A DNA stretch of 36,684 nucleotides from Shewanella sp. MBTL60-112-B2 (GCF_019655055.1 NZ_BPFA01000045.1:1-36684); one strand, 5' to 3'; numbered from the stretch's first letter, positions 21,606 to 30,131 are shown. Numbers and translations: made by a program. The notes: generated by a model from the letters alone, not told the origin.

Positions 21606-23210
21606 ATGAGCACAATTACACAAGATTCACCAGCCGCTCACGACGATCACCATGATGACCACCATCATGGGGCGCCGAAAGGCATTATGCGCTGGATATT
21701 AACCACTAACCATAAAGATATCGGTACGCTTTATTTATGGTTTAGTTTCATCATGTTCCTCACCGGTGGCGCCATGGCAATGGTGATCCGCGCAGAACTA
21801 TTTCAACCTGGCTTACAATTAGTCGAGCCTAACTTCTTTAACCAAATGACCACAGTCCATGGCTTAATTATGGTCTTCGGAGCGGTAATGCCTGCCTTTA
21901 CCGGCTTGGCTAACTGGTTAATTCCTATGATGATTGGCGCGCCAGATATGGCGCTACCGCGGATGAATAACTGGAGCTTTTGGATTTTGCCCTTCGCATT
22001 TTCTATCTTGCTCAGCTCGTTATTTATGGAAGGAGGGGGGCCTAACTTTGGCTGGACCTTCTACGCACCGTTGTCGACCACCTATAGCCCTGACAGTACA
22101 GCCTTGTTTGTATTTGCGGTGCACATTATGGGTATAAGCTCGATTATGGGTGCGATAAACGTGGTGGTTACTATCGTTAATATGCGTGCACCGGGCATGA
22201 CCTGGATGAAGCTACCGTTATTCGTATGGACTTGGCTGATTACCGCATTCCTATTGATTGCCGTAATGCCGGTGCTTGCGGGTGTGGTCACCATGGTGCT
22301 CACCGATAAATACTTTGGCACCAGCTTTTTTGATGCCGCAGGCGGCGGCGATCCAGTGATGTTCCAGCATATTTTCTGGTTCTTTGGTCACCCTGAAGTG
22401 TACATCATGATTTTACCGTCATTCGGTATTATCTCAGCGATTGTGCCAGCCTTTAGTCGCAAACGCTTATTTGGCTATTCGTCGATGGTTTACGCCACCG
22501 CCAGTATCGCCATTTTGTCGTTCTTGGTTTGGGCGCACCACATGTTTACTACAGGAATGCCGGTATTTGCTGAGCTATTCTTTATGTACTGCACCATGTT
22601 GATTGCGGTGCCAACGGGAGTAAAAGTGTTTAACTGGGTGGCAACTATGTGGCGTGGTTCAATTACTTTTGAAACCCCCATGTTATTTGCGGTCGCCTTT
22701 ATCATTTTGTTCACCATCGGCGGCTTCTCTGGTTTGATGCTGGCGATTACTCCCGCAGATTTTCAGTACCATGATACCTACTTTGTGGTGGCGCATTTCC
22801 ATTATGTACTAGTGACAGGAGCTATCTTCTCCATTATGGCGGCAGCCTATTATTGGTTACCTAAATGGACCGGCAACATGTACAGCGAAAGTTTGGGACG
22901 TTGGCATTTCTGGTGTTCCGTTATTTCGGTGAACGTATTGTTCTTCCCAATGCATTTCCTTGGGCTTGCAGGTATGCCACGACGGATCCCTGATTATGCG
23001 ATTCAATTTGCCGATGTTAACCAGATAGTCTCCATCGGTGGATTTGCTTTTGGTCTGTCGCAGCTGATTTTCTTAGCTGTGGTGATTAAATGTATTCGCG
23101 GTGGTGAGAAAGCGCCAGCTAAACCGTGGGAAGGAGCCGAAGGTCTAGAATGGACTATTCCTAGCCCTGCACCCTATCACTCATTTACGACACCACCAGA
23201 GGTGAAGTAA
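21606..23210 (+). CDS. ctaD: Cytochrome c oxidase subunit I
   Basis: A 534-aa catalytic subunit with 12 membrane helices carrying heme a and the heme a3-CuB centre where O2 is reduced. Ligands and channel residues are in place: H85 (TVHGLIMVFG, low-spin heme), H262 and Y266 of GHPEVY with E264 of the D-channel, H311/H312 (WAHHM) at CuB, the K-channel lysine in VPTGVKVF, and the VVAHFHYVL heme ligands. The GAPDMALPRMNN entry loop is present. Glu in HPEV marks an A1-type enzyme. The N-terminus has an unusual run of His and Asp (HDDHHDDHHHG). AGGGGATG lies just before the ATG, 9 nt after ctaC. Confidence 0.98.
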   Translation: MSTITQDSPAAHDDHHDDHHHGAPKGIMRWILTTNHKDIGTLYLWFSFIMFLTGGAMAMVIRAELFQPGLQLVEPNFFNQMTTVHGLIMVFGAVMPAFTGLANWLIPMMIGAPDMALPRMNNWSFWILPFAFSILLSSLFMEGGGPNFGWTFYAPLSTTYSPDSTALFVFAVHIMGISSIMGAINVVVTIVNMRAPGMTWMKLPLFVWTWLITAFLLIAVMPVLAGVVTMVLTDKYFGTSFFDAAGGGDPVMFQHIFWFFGHPEVYIMILPSFGIISAIVPAFSRKRLFGYSSMVYATASIAILSFLVWAHHMFTTGMPVFAELFFMYCTMLIAVPTGVKVFNWVATMWRGSITFETPMLFAVAFIILFTIGGFSGLMLAITPADFQYHDTYFVVAHFHYVLVTGAIFSIMAAAYYWLPKWTGNMYSESLGRWHFWCSVISVNVLFFPMHFLGLAGMPRRIPDYAIQFADVNQIVSIGGFAFGLSQLIFLAVVIKCIRGGEKAPAKPWEGAEGLEWTIPSPAPYHSFTTPPEVK

Positions 23211-23212
23211 AC

Positions 23213-23788
23213 ATGGAAAAGACAAAGCGTAAATCCAATAAAAAACTGATCATAGTGCTGATTTTTAGCTCTCTGGGGATGTTTGGCTTTGGATTTGCGC
23301 TTGTCCCTTTATACGACGTACTGTGCGATGCTCTAGGTATTAACGGCAAAACCCAAAGTACTGCCAGCGTTTATCAGCCCGTCGTCATAGATAAAAATAG
23401 AACCATTACCGTAGAGTTTGTGTCTCAGGTGCAAAGTGATATGCCTTGGACGTTCGAACCAGAAGTTAACACTATGCAAGTTCACCCCGGTGAGCTTATT
23501 CGGACCCATTTTGTAGCAACAAATTTGTCTGCAAAGCATATTGTTGGCCAAGCGATCCCGTCGGTGTCACCCGGACAAGGCGCCGCATACTTTAATAAAA
23601 CGGAATGCTTCTGTTTCAATCAGCAGGTATTAACGGCCCAAGCCGAAGCTGATCTCCCACTGATATTTTTTGTGGATCCCGAATTACCAGATTCAATATC
23701 AACCTTGACCCTCTCTTATACCCTCTACAACATCACCGACAAAGGCTATGTCGCCAGCACTGCTGTAGAGCAAGGAGCCGCAAGATGA
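23213..23788 (+). CDS. ctaG: CtaG/Cox11 copper chaperone for the CuB site
   Basis: A 191-aa protein with one N-terminal membrane helix (residues about 11-32) and a periplasmic immunoglobulin-like domain, which delivers Cu(I) to CuB of subunit I. The copper motif is ECFCFNQQ (C122, C124), with a further conserved Cys at C38 (YDVLCDALG) just after the helix, as in Cox11. Family landmarks are GINGKTQ, MPWTFEP, and AAYFNKTECFCF. It starts 2 nt after the ctaD stop and overlaps ctaE by 4 nt (ATGA), so it is tightly embedded in the oxidase operon. Confidence 0.96.
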   Translation: MEKTKRKSNKKLIIVLIFSSLGMFGFGFALVPLYDVLCDALGINGKTQSTASVYQPVVIDKNRTITVEFVSQVQSDMPWTFEPEVNTMQVHPGELIRTHFVATNLSAKHIVGQAIPSVSPGQGAAYFNKTECFCFNQQVLTAQAEADLPLIFFVDPELPDSISTLTLSYTLYNITDKGYVASTAVEQGAAR

Positions 23789-24666
23789 CAACAGATAACA
23801 AGCATGAAAACTATTATGTTCCCGCCCAAAGTGCCTGGCCGATTATTGGTGCTATAGGCCTATTTCTCATCGCTTTTGGCGCGGGGAGTTACGTCTCTGA
23901 ATTAAAGAGTGACGGCACTGGCGGTGGCTATATTTTACTGGCCGGAATAACCGTGATCATTTTTATGATATTTGGCTGGTTTAGAACCGTAATCGCCGAG
24001 TCAATGGCAGGGCTTTATTCTAAACAGATGGATCGCTCATTTAGACAAGGGATGAGCTGGTTTATTTTCTCAGAAGTGATGTTCTTCGCTGCCTTTTTTG
24101 GCGCACTGTTTTATGCCCGTATGATTTCAGTGCCTTGGTTAGGTGGCGCATCAAATAATGCCATGACCAATGAAGTGTTATGGCCAACATTTGAAGCAGT
24201 TTGGCCGCTAATTACCACACCAGACGGCACAACAACACAAGCTATGGGTTGGATGGGGCTGCCCCTGTATAACACCCTAATCCTGTTAACCTCGTCGGTA
24301 ACACTACACTTTGCCCACGTGGGACTAGAACAAGATAAGCGTAAAGCACTAACTGTCTGGCTAGGTTTGACCATTTTATTGGGTATCGCTTTCCTTGGGT
24401 TGCAAGCTGAAGAGTATATTCATGCTTATCAAGAGATGGGACTCACCCTAGATGCAGGCGTTTACGGCAACACCTTTTTCCTATTAACGGGCTTTCACGG
24501 TATGCACGTAACCTTAGGAACCGTGTTTCTGATAGTGCTATTTTTTAGAGTACTCAAGGGGCATTTTACTCCTGAAAAGCACTTTGCCTTCCAAGCTGGC
24601 GCTTGGTATTGGCACTTTGTTGATGTGGTATGGCTATGTCTATTTATCTTCGTTTACGTGTTGTAA
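23785..24666 (+). CDS. ctaE: Cytochrome c oxidase subunit III
   Basis: A 293-aa subunit with seven hydrophobic helices that stabilises subunit I and its proton uptake. Recognisable blocks are SAWPIIGAIGLFLIAFG at the N-terminus, GMSWFIFSEVMFFAAFFGALFYAR (conserved Glu), TLILLTSSVTLHFAH, the FHGMHVTLGTVFL segment, and AGAWYWHFVDVVWLCLFIFVYVL at the C-terminus. Its start overlaps ctaG in ATGA. The stop is 17 nt from the 3' end of the DUF2909 gene on the other strand. Confidence 0.97.
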   Translation: MTTDNKHENYYVPAQSAWPIIGAIGLFLIAFGAGSYVSELKSDGTGGGYILLAGITVIIFMIFGWFRTVIAESMAGLYSKQMDRSFRQGMSWFIFSEVMFFAAFFGALFYARMISVPWLGGASNNAMTNEVLWPTFEAVWPLITTPDGTTTQAMGWMGLPLYNTLILLTSSVTLHFAHVGLEQDKRKALTVWLGLTILLGIAFLGLQAEEYIHAYQEMGLTLDAGVYGNTFFLLTGFHGMHVTLGTVFLIVLFFRVLKGHFTPEKHFAFQAGAWYWHFVDVVWLCLFIFVYVL

Positions 24667-24683
24667 AAGATGAAACCTAATCA

Positions 24684-24902
24684 TTAATAGGGTCTGGAGT
24701 TAGGGGCTATGACTCCAGTCCCTAATGCCACCAGCAGCAAAACAACGACCAACACAGAGAACAGAACCCGTCGACCTAAATATTGGCTCATAGGGACTGA
24801 TGTCTCCCCTTTCACCATAATAAACAGGGCGCGGCCTAGATTAAACAGTATGAATAGCAGTAGTAATACTAAGACGACTTTAAAGATAAACAAAACAGAC
24901 AT
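24684..24902 (-). CDS. DUF2909 twin-transmembrane protein, opposite strand to the oxidase cluster
   Basis: A 72-aa protein with two membrane helices (about residues 3-29 and 45-66) joined by a basic loop (VKGETSVPMSQYLGRR). This fits the DUF2909 twin-transmembrane family that accompanies oxidase clusters, and I recall a protein of this type at the same place in the Pseudomonas cox cluster. AGGAGA lies 4 nt before the ATG, so the start is well supported; a longer frame reaching 25070 is only the reverse of SURF1. The start codon shares the palindrome CATG with the SURF1 start on the plus strand. Unless the cox genes on either side use separate promoters, its mRNA is antisense to the operon transcript. 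Function unknown; an oxidase assembly role is inferred. Confidence 0.8.
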   Translation of the reverse strand: MSVLFIFKVVLVLLLLFILFNLGRALFIMVKGETSVPMSQYLGRRVLFSVLVVVLLLVALGTGVIAPNSRPY

Positions 24903-25635
24903 GAGCTCTCCTAGAGTTAAGGTGAATCTTGCTTGGTTATTTATTGTGCTTATTACTGTGCTAGTGTTTTCAATTTTGGTCAAGCTAGGTTTTTGGCAAC
25001 TCGAACGCGCACAATATAAGTCGCAATGGCAGCAACAGCTGAGCGAAAGACAAGCCGCCTCAGTACTCAACTATTCTCAGTTACTCAATTCAGCTAAAGG
25101 TGAAGTCTTAACCGGCTTTAAACTTAAAACGGCTGTCACCCCGGTCTCGAGTGATATTTTTTTACTCGACAACCAAATCTATCAAGGTCGGGTCGGTTAT
25201 CTCGCGCTACAAGCCGTCCAAGTAAATGAATTTCAACCTTGGCTACTCGTAGAGCTAGGTTTTGTTCCTGCTGGGTTAAATCGTTCGCAATTACCCAATG
25301 TAGAACCAATTAGTCAGCCAACAGTTTTAGAGGGACGCGTTTATCAAAAGCAGGTCAACCCGATGAGCTCAGAATTAATGGCTGAAAACGCTTGGCCCAA
25401 GCGCATCCAGAACCTCAATATTCCCCAGTTAGCTCGATTGATTGATAGGCCTTTAGCCAATCTGGTTTTGCAGCCAAACAACCTCGACAATTCTTACCCA
25501 CACCCGTGGCAGCCAATCCCTTTATCATCGCAAAAACATCACGGCTATGCGGTGCAATGGTTTTCGATGGCTGCGGTGTTTGCATTTTTAATGGGATATC
25601 TGTTGTTTCGTAAACTAAAACAATCAGATAAATAA
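24901..25635 (+). CDS. SURF1-family oxidase assembly protein
   Basis: A 244-aa inner-membrane protein with N-terminal (about 9-31) and C-terminal (about 216-236) helices flanking a periplasmic domain, the SURF1/Shy1 layout. Conserved features are LGFWQLERAQYK after the first helix, a FLLDNQIYQGRVGYLAL strand (the D-N-x-x-x-x-G-x-x-G-Y pattern), LLVELGFVPAG, and HGYAVQWFSMA at the second helix. SURF1 helps heme a insertion into subunit I. ATG 24901 is the likeliest start but has no clear ribosome site; GTG 24922 is an alternative, and upstream codons back to 24709 are rejected because they reverse the DUF2909 gene. Confidence 0.9.
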   Translation: MSSPRVKVNLAWLFIVLITVLVFSILVKLGFWQLERAQYKSQWQQQLSERQAASVLNYSQLLNSAKGEVLTGFKLKTAVTPVSSDIFLLDNQIYQGRVGYLALQAVQVNEFQPWLLVELGFVPAGLNRSQLPNVEPISQPTVLEGRVYQKQVNPMSSELMAENAWPKRIQNLNIPQLARLIDRPLANLVLQPNNLDNSYPHPWQPIPLSSQKHHGYAVQWFSMAAVFAFLMGYLLFRKLKQSDK

Positions 25636-25828
25636 GAAAACAAATAGGCTATTGCTAACTATACACAGACACTGTAGGTTAGAAATTAAGCGACCTAGCC
25701 GTTCCGGGAAGCTCAATTCTGATCAATTATTTTGATGGATTATTGTCACCATTTTTAGCCATTACAGACTTACAAGATACGTTAGTCAGTGCGCTAGAAA
25801 GGATGAAATAACAGAAAGAGGAGATGGA

Positions 25829-26371
25829 ATGAACTCCCCCAAAAAGAACGGTAAGCGTACCCTCATACTCTTGTTACTGGCTTTTGTACTGCCGGTCATG
25901 GCGGCTAAGATTGTACTCAGCTTTGATTTATACCAAGGCGGAGCGACCAATAAAGGCCAACTATTAGATAGCATCAGCTATACCAATCTAGCCATGGCTA
26001 ACCCTCAGCCTCAAGAATGGCAACTGTTATATCAATTGCCTAGCCATTGTGACGCCATCTGTGAAGATAGACTCTACATCTTACAGCAGAGCCATGTTGC
26101 CCTTGGTCGTAATCAAGATCGCGTACACACCATTATTATGGTTAATCAGCAAAGCGATACCGCAGCATTAACGGGCTTCGATTTTGTTACAGCCACACCA
26201 TCTGCGGAGCTGAGCCAGTTACTTAATCAACAAGAGCTAGTGATAGTCGATCCGCTAGGAAGCTTAGTAATGAGCTATCCGATTGCCGAAGACCATCAAG
26301 CACAAATCATGCAAGGCAAAGCGCTAGTAGCCGATCTACGTAAGTTACTCAAACTTTCGCGAATTGGGTAA
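25829..26371 (+). CDS. Uncharacterised membrane-anchored protein of the oxidase cluster with a CxxxC motif
   Basis: A 180-aa protein with an N-terminal membrane helix (about 10-28, preceded by Lys/Arg) and a periplasmic domain of about 150 residues. The domain has an alternating strand-helix pattern (EWQLLYQLPSHC, LYILQQSHVALG, VHTIIMVNQQ, LVIVDPLGSLVMSYP) that looks thioredoxin-like. C74 and C78 (CDAIC) have the same spacing as the copper motif of SCO proteins (CPDVC), but the usual Pro is absent and no obvious distal His equivalent is placed. It sits between SURF1 and ctaA, where Pseudomonas cox clusters also carry a small hypothetical. A thiol-redox or copper-handling role in assembly is plausible but unproven. 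Its start follows a 193-nt gap and GAGGAG; it overlaps the ctaA ribosome site. Confidence 0.85.
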   Translation: MNSPKKNGKRTLILLLLAFVLPVMAAKIVLSFDLYQGGATNKGQLLDSISYTNLAMANPQPQEWQLLYQLPSHCDAICEDRLYILQQSHVALGRNQDRVHTIIMVNQQSDTAALTGFDFVTATPSAELSQLLNQQELVIVDPLGSLVMSYPIAEDHQAQIMQGKALVADLRKLLKLSRIG

Positions 26372-26381
26372 AGGGGGCTTT

Positions 26382-27365
26382 ATGCAGATTAAGTCGTTAT
26401 TGAAGATCACTTTGGTGTTTACCCTGTGCGTGATAATGATGGGAGCATATACACGACTCTCTGACGCTGGTCTTGGCTGCCCTGACTGGCCAGGTTGTTA
26501 CGGTATGCTAAAAGTGCCCACCGAAAGCCACGAATTAGCAAAAGTGCAGCAAGCCTTCCCTGACCATACAGTTGAAACTGAAAAAGCTTGGTTAGAGATG
26601 ATCCACCGCTATATCGCTGGTGCGCTAGGCCTGCTGGTATTATTGATTTTAATCCTCAGCCTCAAAACGGCTGATGCTCCCAAGAAGCTACCAATGTTTA
26701 TTGCAGCGCTTATTATCTTTCAAGCAGCATTGGGCATGTGGACTGTAACGATGAAGCTTATGCCTATTATTGTGATGGCACACTTAATTGGTGGCTTTGC
26801 GCTATTTTCACTGCTGTTATTACTGTACTTACGTAACAAACCACTAAGGATCCCCGGCGGCGATCCTACTGCTCGCAAACTGGCAGGGGTGGCTGCCATC
26901 AGTATCGGTGTGTTGTTATTACAGATTGTATTAGGCGGTTGGACATCTGCAAATTATGCCGCCCTTGCTTGTACCACATTGCCATTTTGCGAGGGCAATT
27001 GGGTCGATAACCTTAGCCTTGCTAAAGCCTTCTCTCCTTTTCAAGGTGATCACGCCAGCTTTGAATTTGGCGTACTCGATTACCCCGCCAGAATGACCAT
27101 TCACGTTGCGCACCGCGTTGGCGCAATCATCACTGCTGCTATCTTGTTATATCTGGCTTTTAAACTGATTCGTAATGCTAATTCAAACATTATGCGCAAC
27201 GCAGCATGGTTGCTGGTTGGTTTGGTGATATTACAGGTGGCACTAGGCATCAGTAATGTCGTTCTCAACCTTCCACTAGGGATTGCAGTTTCTCATAACG
27301 CTGGTGCTGCGCTATTGCTGCTCAATCTAGTTTTTATCAATTACGCCTTATGGCGCAAAGCATAG
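26382..27365 (+). CDS. ctaA: Heme A synthase CtaA (COX15)
   Basis: A 327-aa inner-membrane protein with eight hydrophobic helices in two homologous four-helix halves, which oxidises heme O to heme A. Visible landmarks are GAYTRLSDAGLGCPDWPGCYG after helix 1, the E-M-I-H-R-Y-I-A-G histidine helix (about residue 65), GGWTSANYAALAC at the second half, and AHRVGA and SHNAGAALLL as further heme-ligand histidines. The start is ATG 26382 behind AAAGGGGG; a TTG frame from 26364 overlaps the previous gene and is less likely. Confidence 0.95.
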   Translation: MQIKSLLKITLVFTLCVIMMGAYTRLSDAGLGCPDWPGCYGMLKVPTESHELAKVQQAFPDHTVETEKAWLEMIHRYIAGALGLLVLLILILSLKTADAPKKLPMFIAALIIFQAALGMWTVTMKLMPIIVMAHLIGGFALFSLLLLLYLRNKPLRIPGGDPTARKLAGVAAISIGVLLLQIVLGGWTSANYAALACTTLPFCEGNWVDNLSLAKAFSPFQGDHASFEFGVLDYPARMTIHVAHRVGAIITAAILLYLAFKLIRNANSNIMRNAAWLLVGLVILQVALGISNVVLNLPLGIAVSHNAGAALLLLNLVFINYALWRKA

Positions 27366-27378
27366 AAAGGCTAAATAA

Positions 27379-27423
27379 ATGACAACAAATATCGCCTTTC
27401 ATTTTAGTAACCGAGTACAGTGA
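27379..27423 (+). CDS. 14-codon mini-ORF between ctaA and ctaB
   Basis: ATG at 27379 follows GAAAGG by 8 nt and encodes MTTNIAFHFSNRVQ. The TGA stop overlaps the GAGG ribosome site of ctaB. This could be a translated spacer that couples ctaB expression to ribosome passage, or chance. The peptide matches nothing I know. Confidence 0.3.
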   Translation: MTTNIAFHFSNRVQ

Positions 27424-27433
27424 GGTACCGAAT

Positions 27434-28339
27434 ATGGCCAAACAAATCGCTATAACACGCAGCCCTTCAACGCCTATATTTCAGTGGCGTGCCTACTATG
27501 AAATGACCAAACCTAAAGTGGTCGCACTCATGCTACTCACCGTTTTAGTGGGTATGTGTTTAGCGGTACCAGGAACCGTACCACTTGTGCCATTAATTGC
27601 TGGCATGGCTGGAATTGGCATGATGGCCGGCTCTGCAGCGGCCTTTAATCATTTAATCGATCGCCGTATCGACGGCTTGATGGCCCGTACCTACAACCGC
27701 CCGCTACCTAAAGGCAGAGTATCGATTGCTAAGGCGTTAACCTTCTCCTTCGGTTTAGGCATCTTAGGATTTGTGATTCTTTATGCCTTAGTCAATCCAC
27801 TGACCGCTTGGCTAACCTTTGCCAGTTTAATTGGCTATGCGGTGGTTTATACCGCCTATTTGAAACGCGCAACACCGCAAAACATCGTGGTGGGTGGTTT
27901 GGCAGGTGCAATGCCACCGCTGCTCGGTTGGACAGCTGTAACAGGTGAATTCCACGGCAATGCATTGCTACTGGTGATCATCATCTTTGCTTGGACGCCG
28001 CCACACTTTTGGGCCCTAGCTATTCATCGTAAAACTGAATACGCCAAAGTCGATATCCCTATGCTACCGGTCACTCATGGCGTTGAATTCACTAAAACCT
28101 GCATTTTCCTATACACGGTATTGTTAGCCATAGCCTGCTTATTACCCGTGTTAGTAGGCATGTGTGGTCCCGTTTATTTAGTGAGCTCAACTTTACTCAG
28201 TGCAGGGTTTATCTATAAGGCATGGCAACTTAAATATCATGAGCAGCCAGGTATGGCGATGGATGTGTTTAAGTTTTCTATCTATCACCTAATGCTGCTG
28301 TTTATTGCTTTATTGGTCGATCATTATTTATGGGTATAA
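27434..28339 (+). CDS. ctaB: Heme O synthase CtaB (protoheme IX farnesyltransferase)
   Basis: A 301-aa inner-membrane UbiA-family prenyltransferase with about nine helices that adds the farnesyl group to protoheme to give heme O, the substrate of CtaA. The Mg-diphosphate motif is N72-x3-D76-x3-D80 (NHLIDRRID), followed by ARTYNRPLPKGR. The second motif region is YTAYLKRATPQNIVVGGLAGAMPPLLGW, and FAWTPPHFWALAI is another family signature. GAGG lies 9 nt before ATG. Together with ctaA it makes the cluster self-sufficient for heme A. Confidence 0.97.
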   Translation: MAKQIAITRSPSTPIFQWRAYYEMTKPKVVALMLLTVLVGMCLAVPGTVPLVPLIAGMAGIGMMAGSAAAFNHLIDRRIDGLMARTYNRPLPKGRVSIAKALTFSFGLGILGFVILYALVNPLTAWLTFASLIGYAVVYTAYLKRATPQNIVVGGLAGAMPPLLGWTAVTGEFHGNALLLVIIIFAWTPPHFWALAIHRKTEYAKVDIPMLPVTHGVEFTKTCIFLYTVLLAIACLLPVLVGMCGPVYLVSSTLLSAGFIYKAWQLKYHEQPGMAMDVFKFSIYHLMLLFIALLVDHYLWV

Positions 28340-28373
28340 CAACAGCAACCCTGTTATCGAGCGAGGATAGAAG

Positions 28374-29003
28374 ATGAAAATCAGCTGGATTATTGCTGCT
28401 GTGTTATTGATGGCAGCGGGAGTATACGCAAGCATACAGTTAGGCCAACCTAAAGAGTTAGCGTTGCAAACAAGTTTCGAGTATCCAGCGCCACTGCCAT
28501 TAGCGCCTTTCTCGCTGACAGATCAACAAGGCAATGCCTTCAGCAATGCCGACTTACTTGGCAAGTGGAGTCTGTTTTTCATTGGCTACACCTCTTGCCC
28601 AGATGTTTGTCCTACGACCATGGGCAAGCTGACTTCGGCCTATCCAAGCCTCAGCGGAACAACCGAGCTACAGGTGGTTTTCCTGTCAGTCGATCCGCAA
28701 AGAGACTCTACAGCGACCTTAGAAAACTATATAAAATTCTTTAACCCCGAGTTTATTGCCGTAACAGGAGAGCATAAACAACTGCTGCCGATCACTCGCA
28801 GCTTAGGTTTCGTCTATGCCATGGTGGGAACAGGTGAAGACTATCAGGTCGATCACAGTGCTTCATTCGCTCTGGTTTCGCCTCAAGGGGAAAAGGTCGC
28901 CATCATCAAGCCAAAATCGAGCAGTCCTGGAAAACTACCGCAGATCAAAAATAGCGATTTAATTCATGATGTAAACGCAATTATTGATAAATACTCGGGA
29001 TAA
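28374..29003 (+). CDS. SCO1/SenC copper chaperone
   Basis: A 209-aa protein with an N-terminal membrane helix (about 4-20) and a periplasmic thioredoxin-like domain that helps metallate the CuA site of subunit II. Copper ligands are C75 and C79 (TSCPDVCPTT) and H161 (VDHSASF). The LSVDPQRDS motif typical of the family is present. It is the last gene of the oxidase cluster, 34 nt after ctaB. A hairpin just downstream (29031-29052) may end the transcript. Confidence 0.95.
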   Translation: MKISWIIAAVLLMAAGVYASIQLGQPKELALQTSFEYPAPLPLAPFSLTDQQGNAFSNADLLGKWSLFFIGYTSCPDVCPTTMGKLTSAYPSLSGTTELQVVFLSVDPQRDSTATLENYIKFFNPEFIAVTGEHKQLLPITRSLGFVYAMVGTGEDYQVDHSASFALVSPQGEKVAIIKPKSSSPGKLPQIKNSDLIHDVNAIIDKYSG

Positions 29004-29024
29004 TAAGCACCGTAAAATTCAAAC

Positions 29025-29052
29025 AAAAAAAAAGCGCCAATAATGGCACTTT
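29025..29052 (-). terminator. Rho-independent terminator of the deacetylase gene
   Basis: On the minus strand AAAGTGCC and GGCGCTTT form an 8-bp stem (one G-T pair) with a 6-nt loop, followed by a long T-run (complement of 29025-29033). It lies between convergent genes and may also stop the oxidase transcript. Confidence 0.8.
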
Positions 29053-29066
29053 CTTTGCTTTAAAAG

Positions 29067-30113
29067 CTATTCAGCAATCCACTGGCCGTTTGATTTAGGC
29101 CTAACCCAAGGCTGTGAGAACCAGTAGTAACTCCCCTTGCTCTTACTTGGCACCGTACAGTTATAACGTGAACGCCCTGCAGGTAAATCTAATTCAGCCT
29201 GAATACTGAACTCATTCTCAGAGATCCAACTTGGCTTCTTAGCGCCTTGGCCCTGAATAAAGCACATCAGCTGTGACGCATTGATATCACTCATATCTAG
29301 GGTCACCTTAATCTCTGGACGCCACTGGCCTTGAGCCAACTCTGGGTTGCTATTTGTTTGAGCCAGCACAGGCATATTCAAACTATGCAGCTTTACCTTT
29401 AGGCTGTTAAGATCGGCATAAACACCGGCAACAGGAAAGCGAGGTAACGCCGTCAACGGAGAGTAAGGGCCCGCCGCTCCAGATTGCTGACCAAATGCAA
29501 CAAAGCCGTGCTTGTCGAGCATATCTTCAATCTGCTGATTATACTCACCGTATGGGTAAGCCAGCATTTTCAAGTTTTGCCCTGTAGCCTTGGCAATCTC
29601 AGCCTCGGTGCGCAGAATATTGCTCTCGATACGCGCTAACCACTGCTTATCCGTTTCGCCTGTCTCTTTACGAATAAGGTGTTCATGCCCCCAACTATGG
29701 TTAGCAATCTCCGCTCCCTCGTTAGATAGCGTGATCAGCTGCTGCCAGCTCATCATTTCACCATACTCTTTTAGGATCGGTTCAACCGAGACAAAAAGGG
29801 TGTAGGGGAATTTATATTGCTTTAAAATAGGGTGCGCTGTATTAGCAATGCTGCGGTAACCATCATCGAAGGTAATCGCAATTGTTTTTGCTGGCAGCGC
29901 TTTCTTAGCCTTAATTGACTCCACCACTGTTGAAAGTGGCACGACATTAAAGTTGTTTTCCGCCAGGTACTGCATCTGCTCTTTAAATTGCGCAGGAGTC
30001 ACGCTGGTGATCGCTGGCGTACTATCCGAGACATGATGATATTGTAAAATCACTGTCGCGTGAGCCGAAAAACCTGTCAGCGCAAGTAGCGCTAGCAACA
30101 CGTTTTTAACCAT
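29067..30113 (-). CDS. Exported polysaccharide deacetylase family protein
   Basis: A 348-aa protein with a cleavable signal (MVKNVLLALLALTGFSAHA) and a NodB-type deacetylase domain (about 22-235). Metal and catalytic residues are visible: D83-D84 in TFDDGYRS, H140 and H144 in NHSWGHEH, and LAYPYGEY for motif 3. The YHHVSD opening resembles PgaB-type and peptidoglycan or chitin de-N-acetylases. The last 100 residues, with two Cys (LMCFIQ, YNCTV) and several Trp, form an additional beta-rich segment of unknown role, perhaps carbohydrate binding. It starts only 18 nt from the divergent MATE gene and has AGAGGT before its ATG. The substrate is not predictable. Confidence 0.9.
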   Translation of the reverse strand: MVKNVLLALLALTGFSAHATVILQYHHVSDSTPAITSVTPAQFKEQMQYLAENNFNVVPLSTVVESIKAKKALPAKTIAITFDDGYRSIANTAHPILKQYKFPYTLFVSVEPILKEYGEMMSWQQLITLSNEGAEIANHSWGHEHLIRKETGETDKQWLARIESNILRTEAEIAKATGQNLKMLAYPYGEYNQQIEDMLDKHGFVAFGQQSGAAGPYSPLTALPRFPVAGVYADLNSLKVKLHSLNMPVLAQTNSNPELAQGQWRPEIKVTLDMSDINASQLMCFIQGQGAKKPSWISENEFSIQAELDLPAGRSRYNCTVPSKSKGSYYWFSQPWVRPKSNGQWIAE

Positions 30114-30131
30114 AAATATTAGACCTCTAGA

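Noticed and set aside
24709..24900. N-terminal extension of SURF1
   Set aside because: It reads the reverse of the DUF2909 gene, and known SURF1 proteins begin just before the first membrane helix, as from 24901.
24903..25070. N-terminal extension of the DUF2909 frame on the minus strand
   Set aside because: It is the reverse of SURF1 coding sequence, is Cys-rich without family character, and the ribosome site AGGAGA fixes the start at 24902.
30000..30131. SOS control of the DinF-like MATE gene
   Set aside because: No CTG-N10-CAG box with TA-rich centre was found before the gene, despite its resemblance to E. coli dinF.
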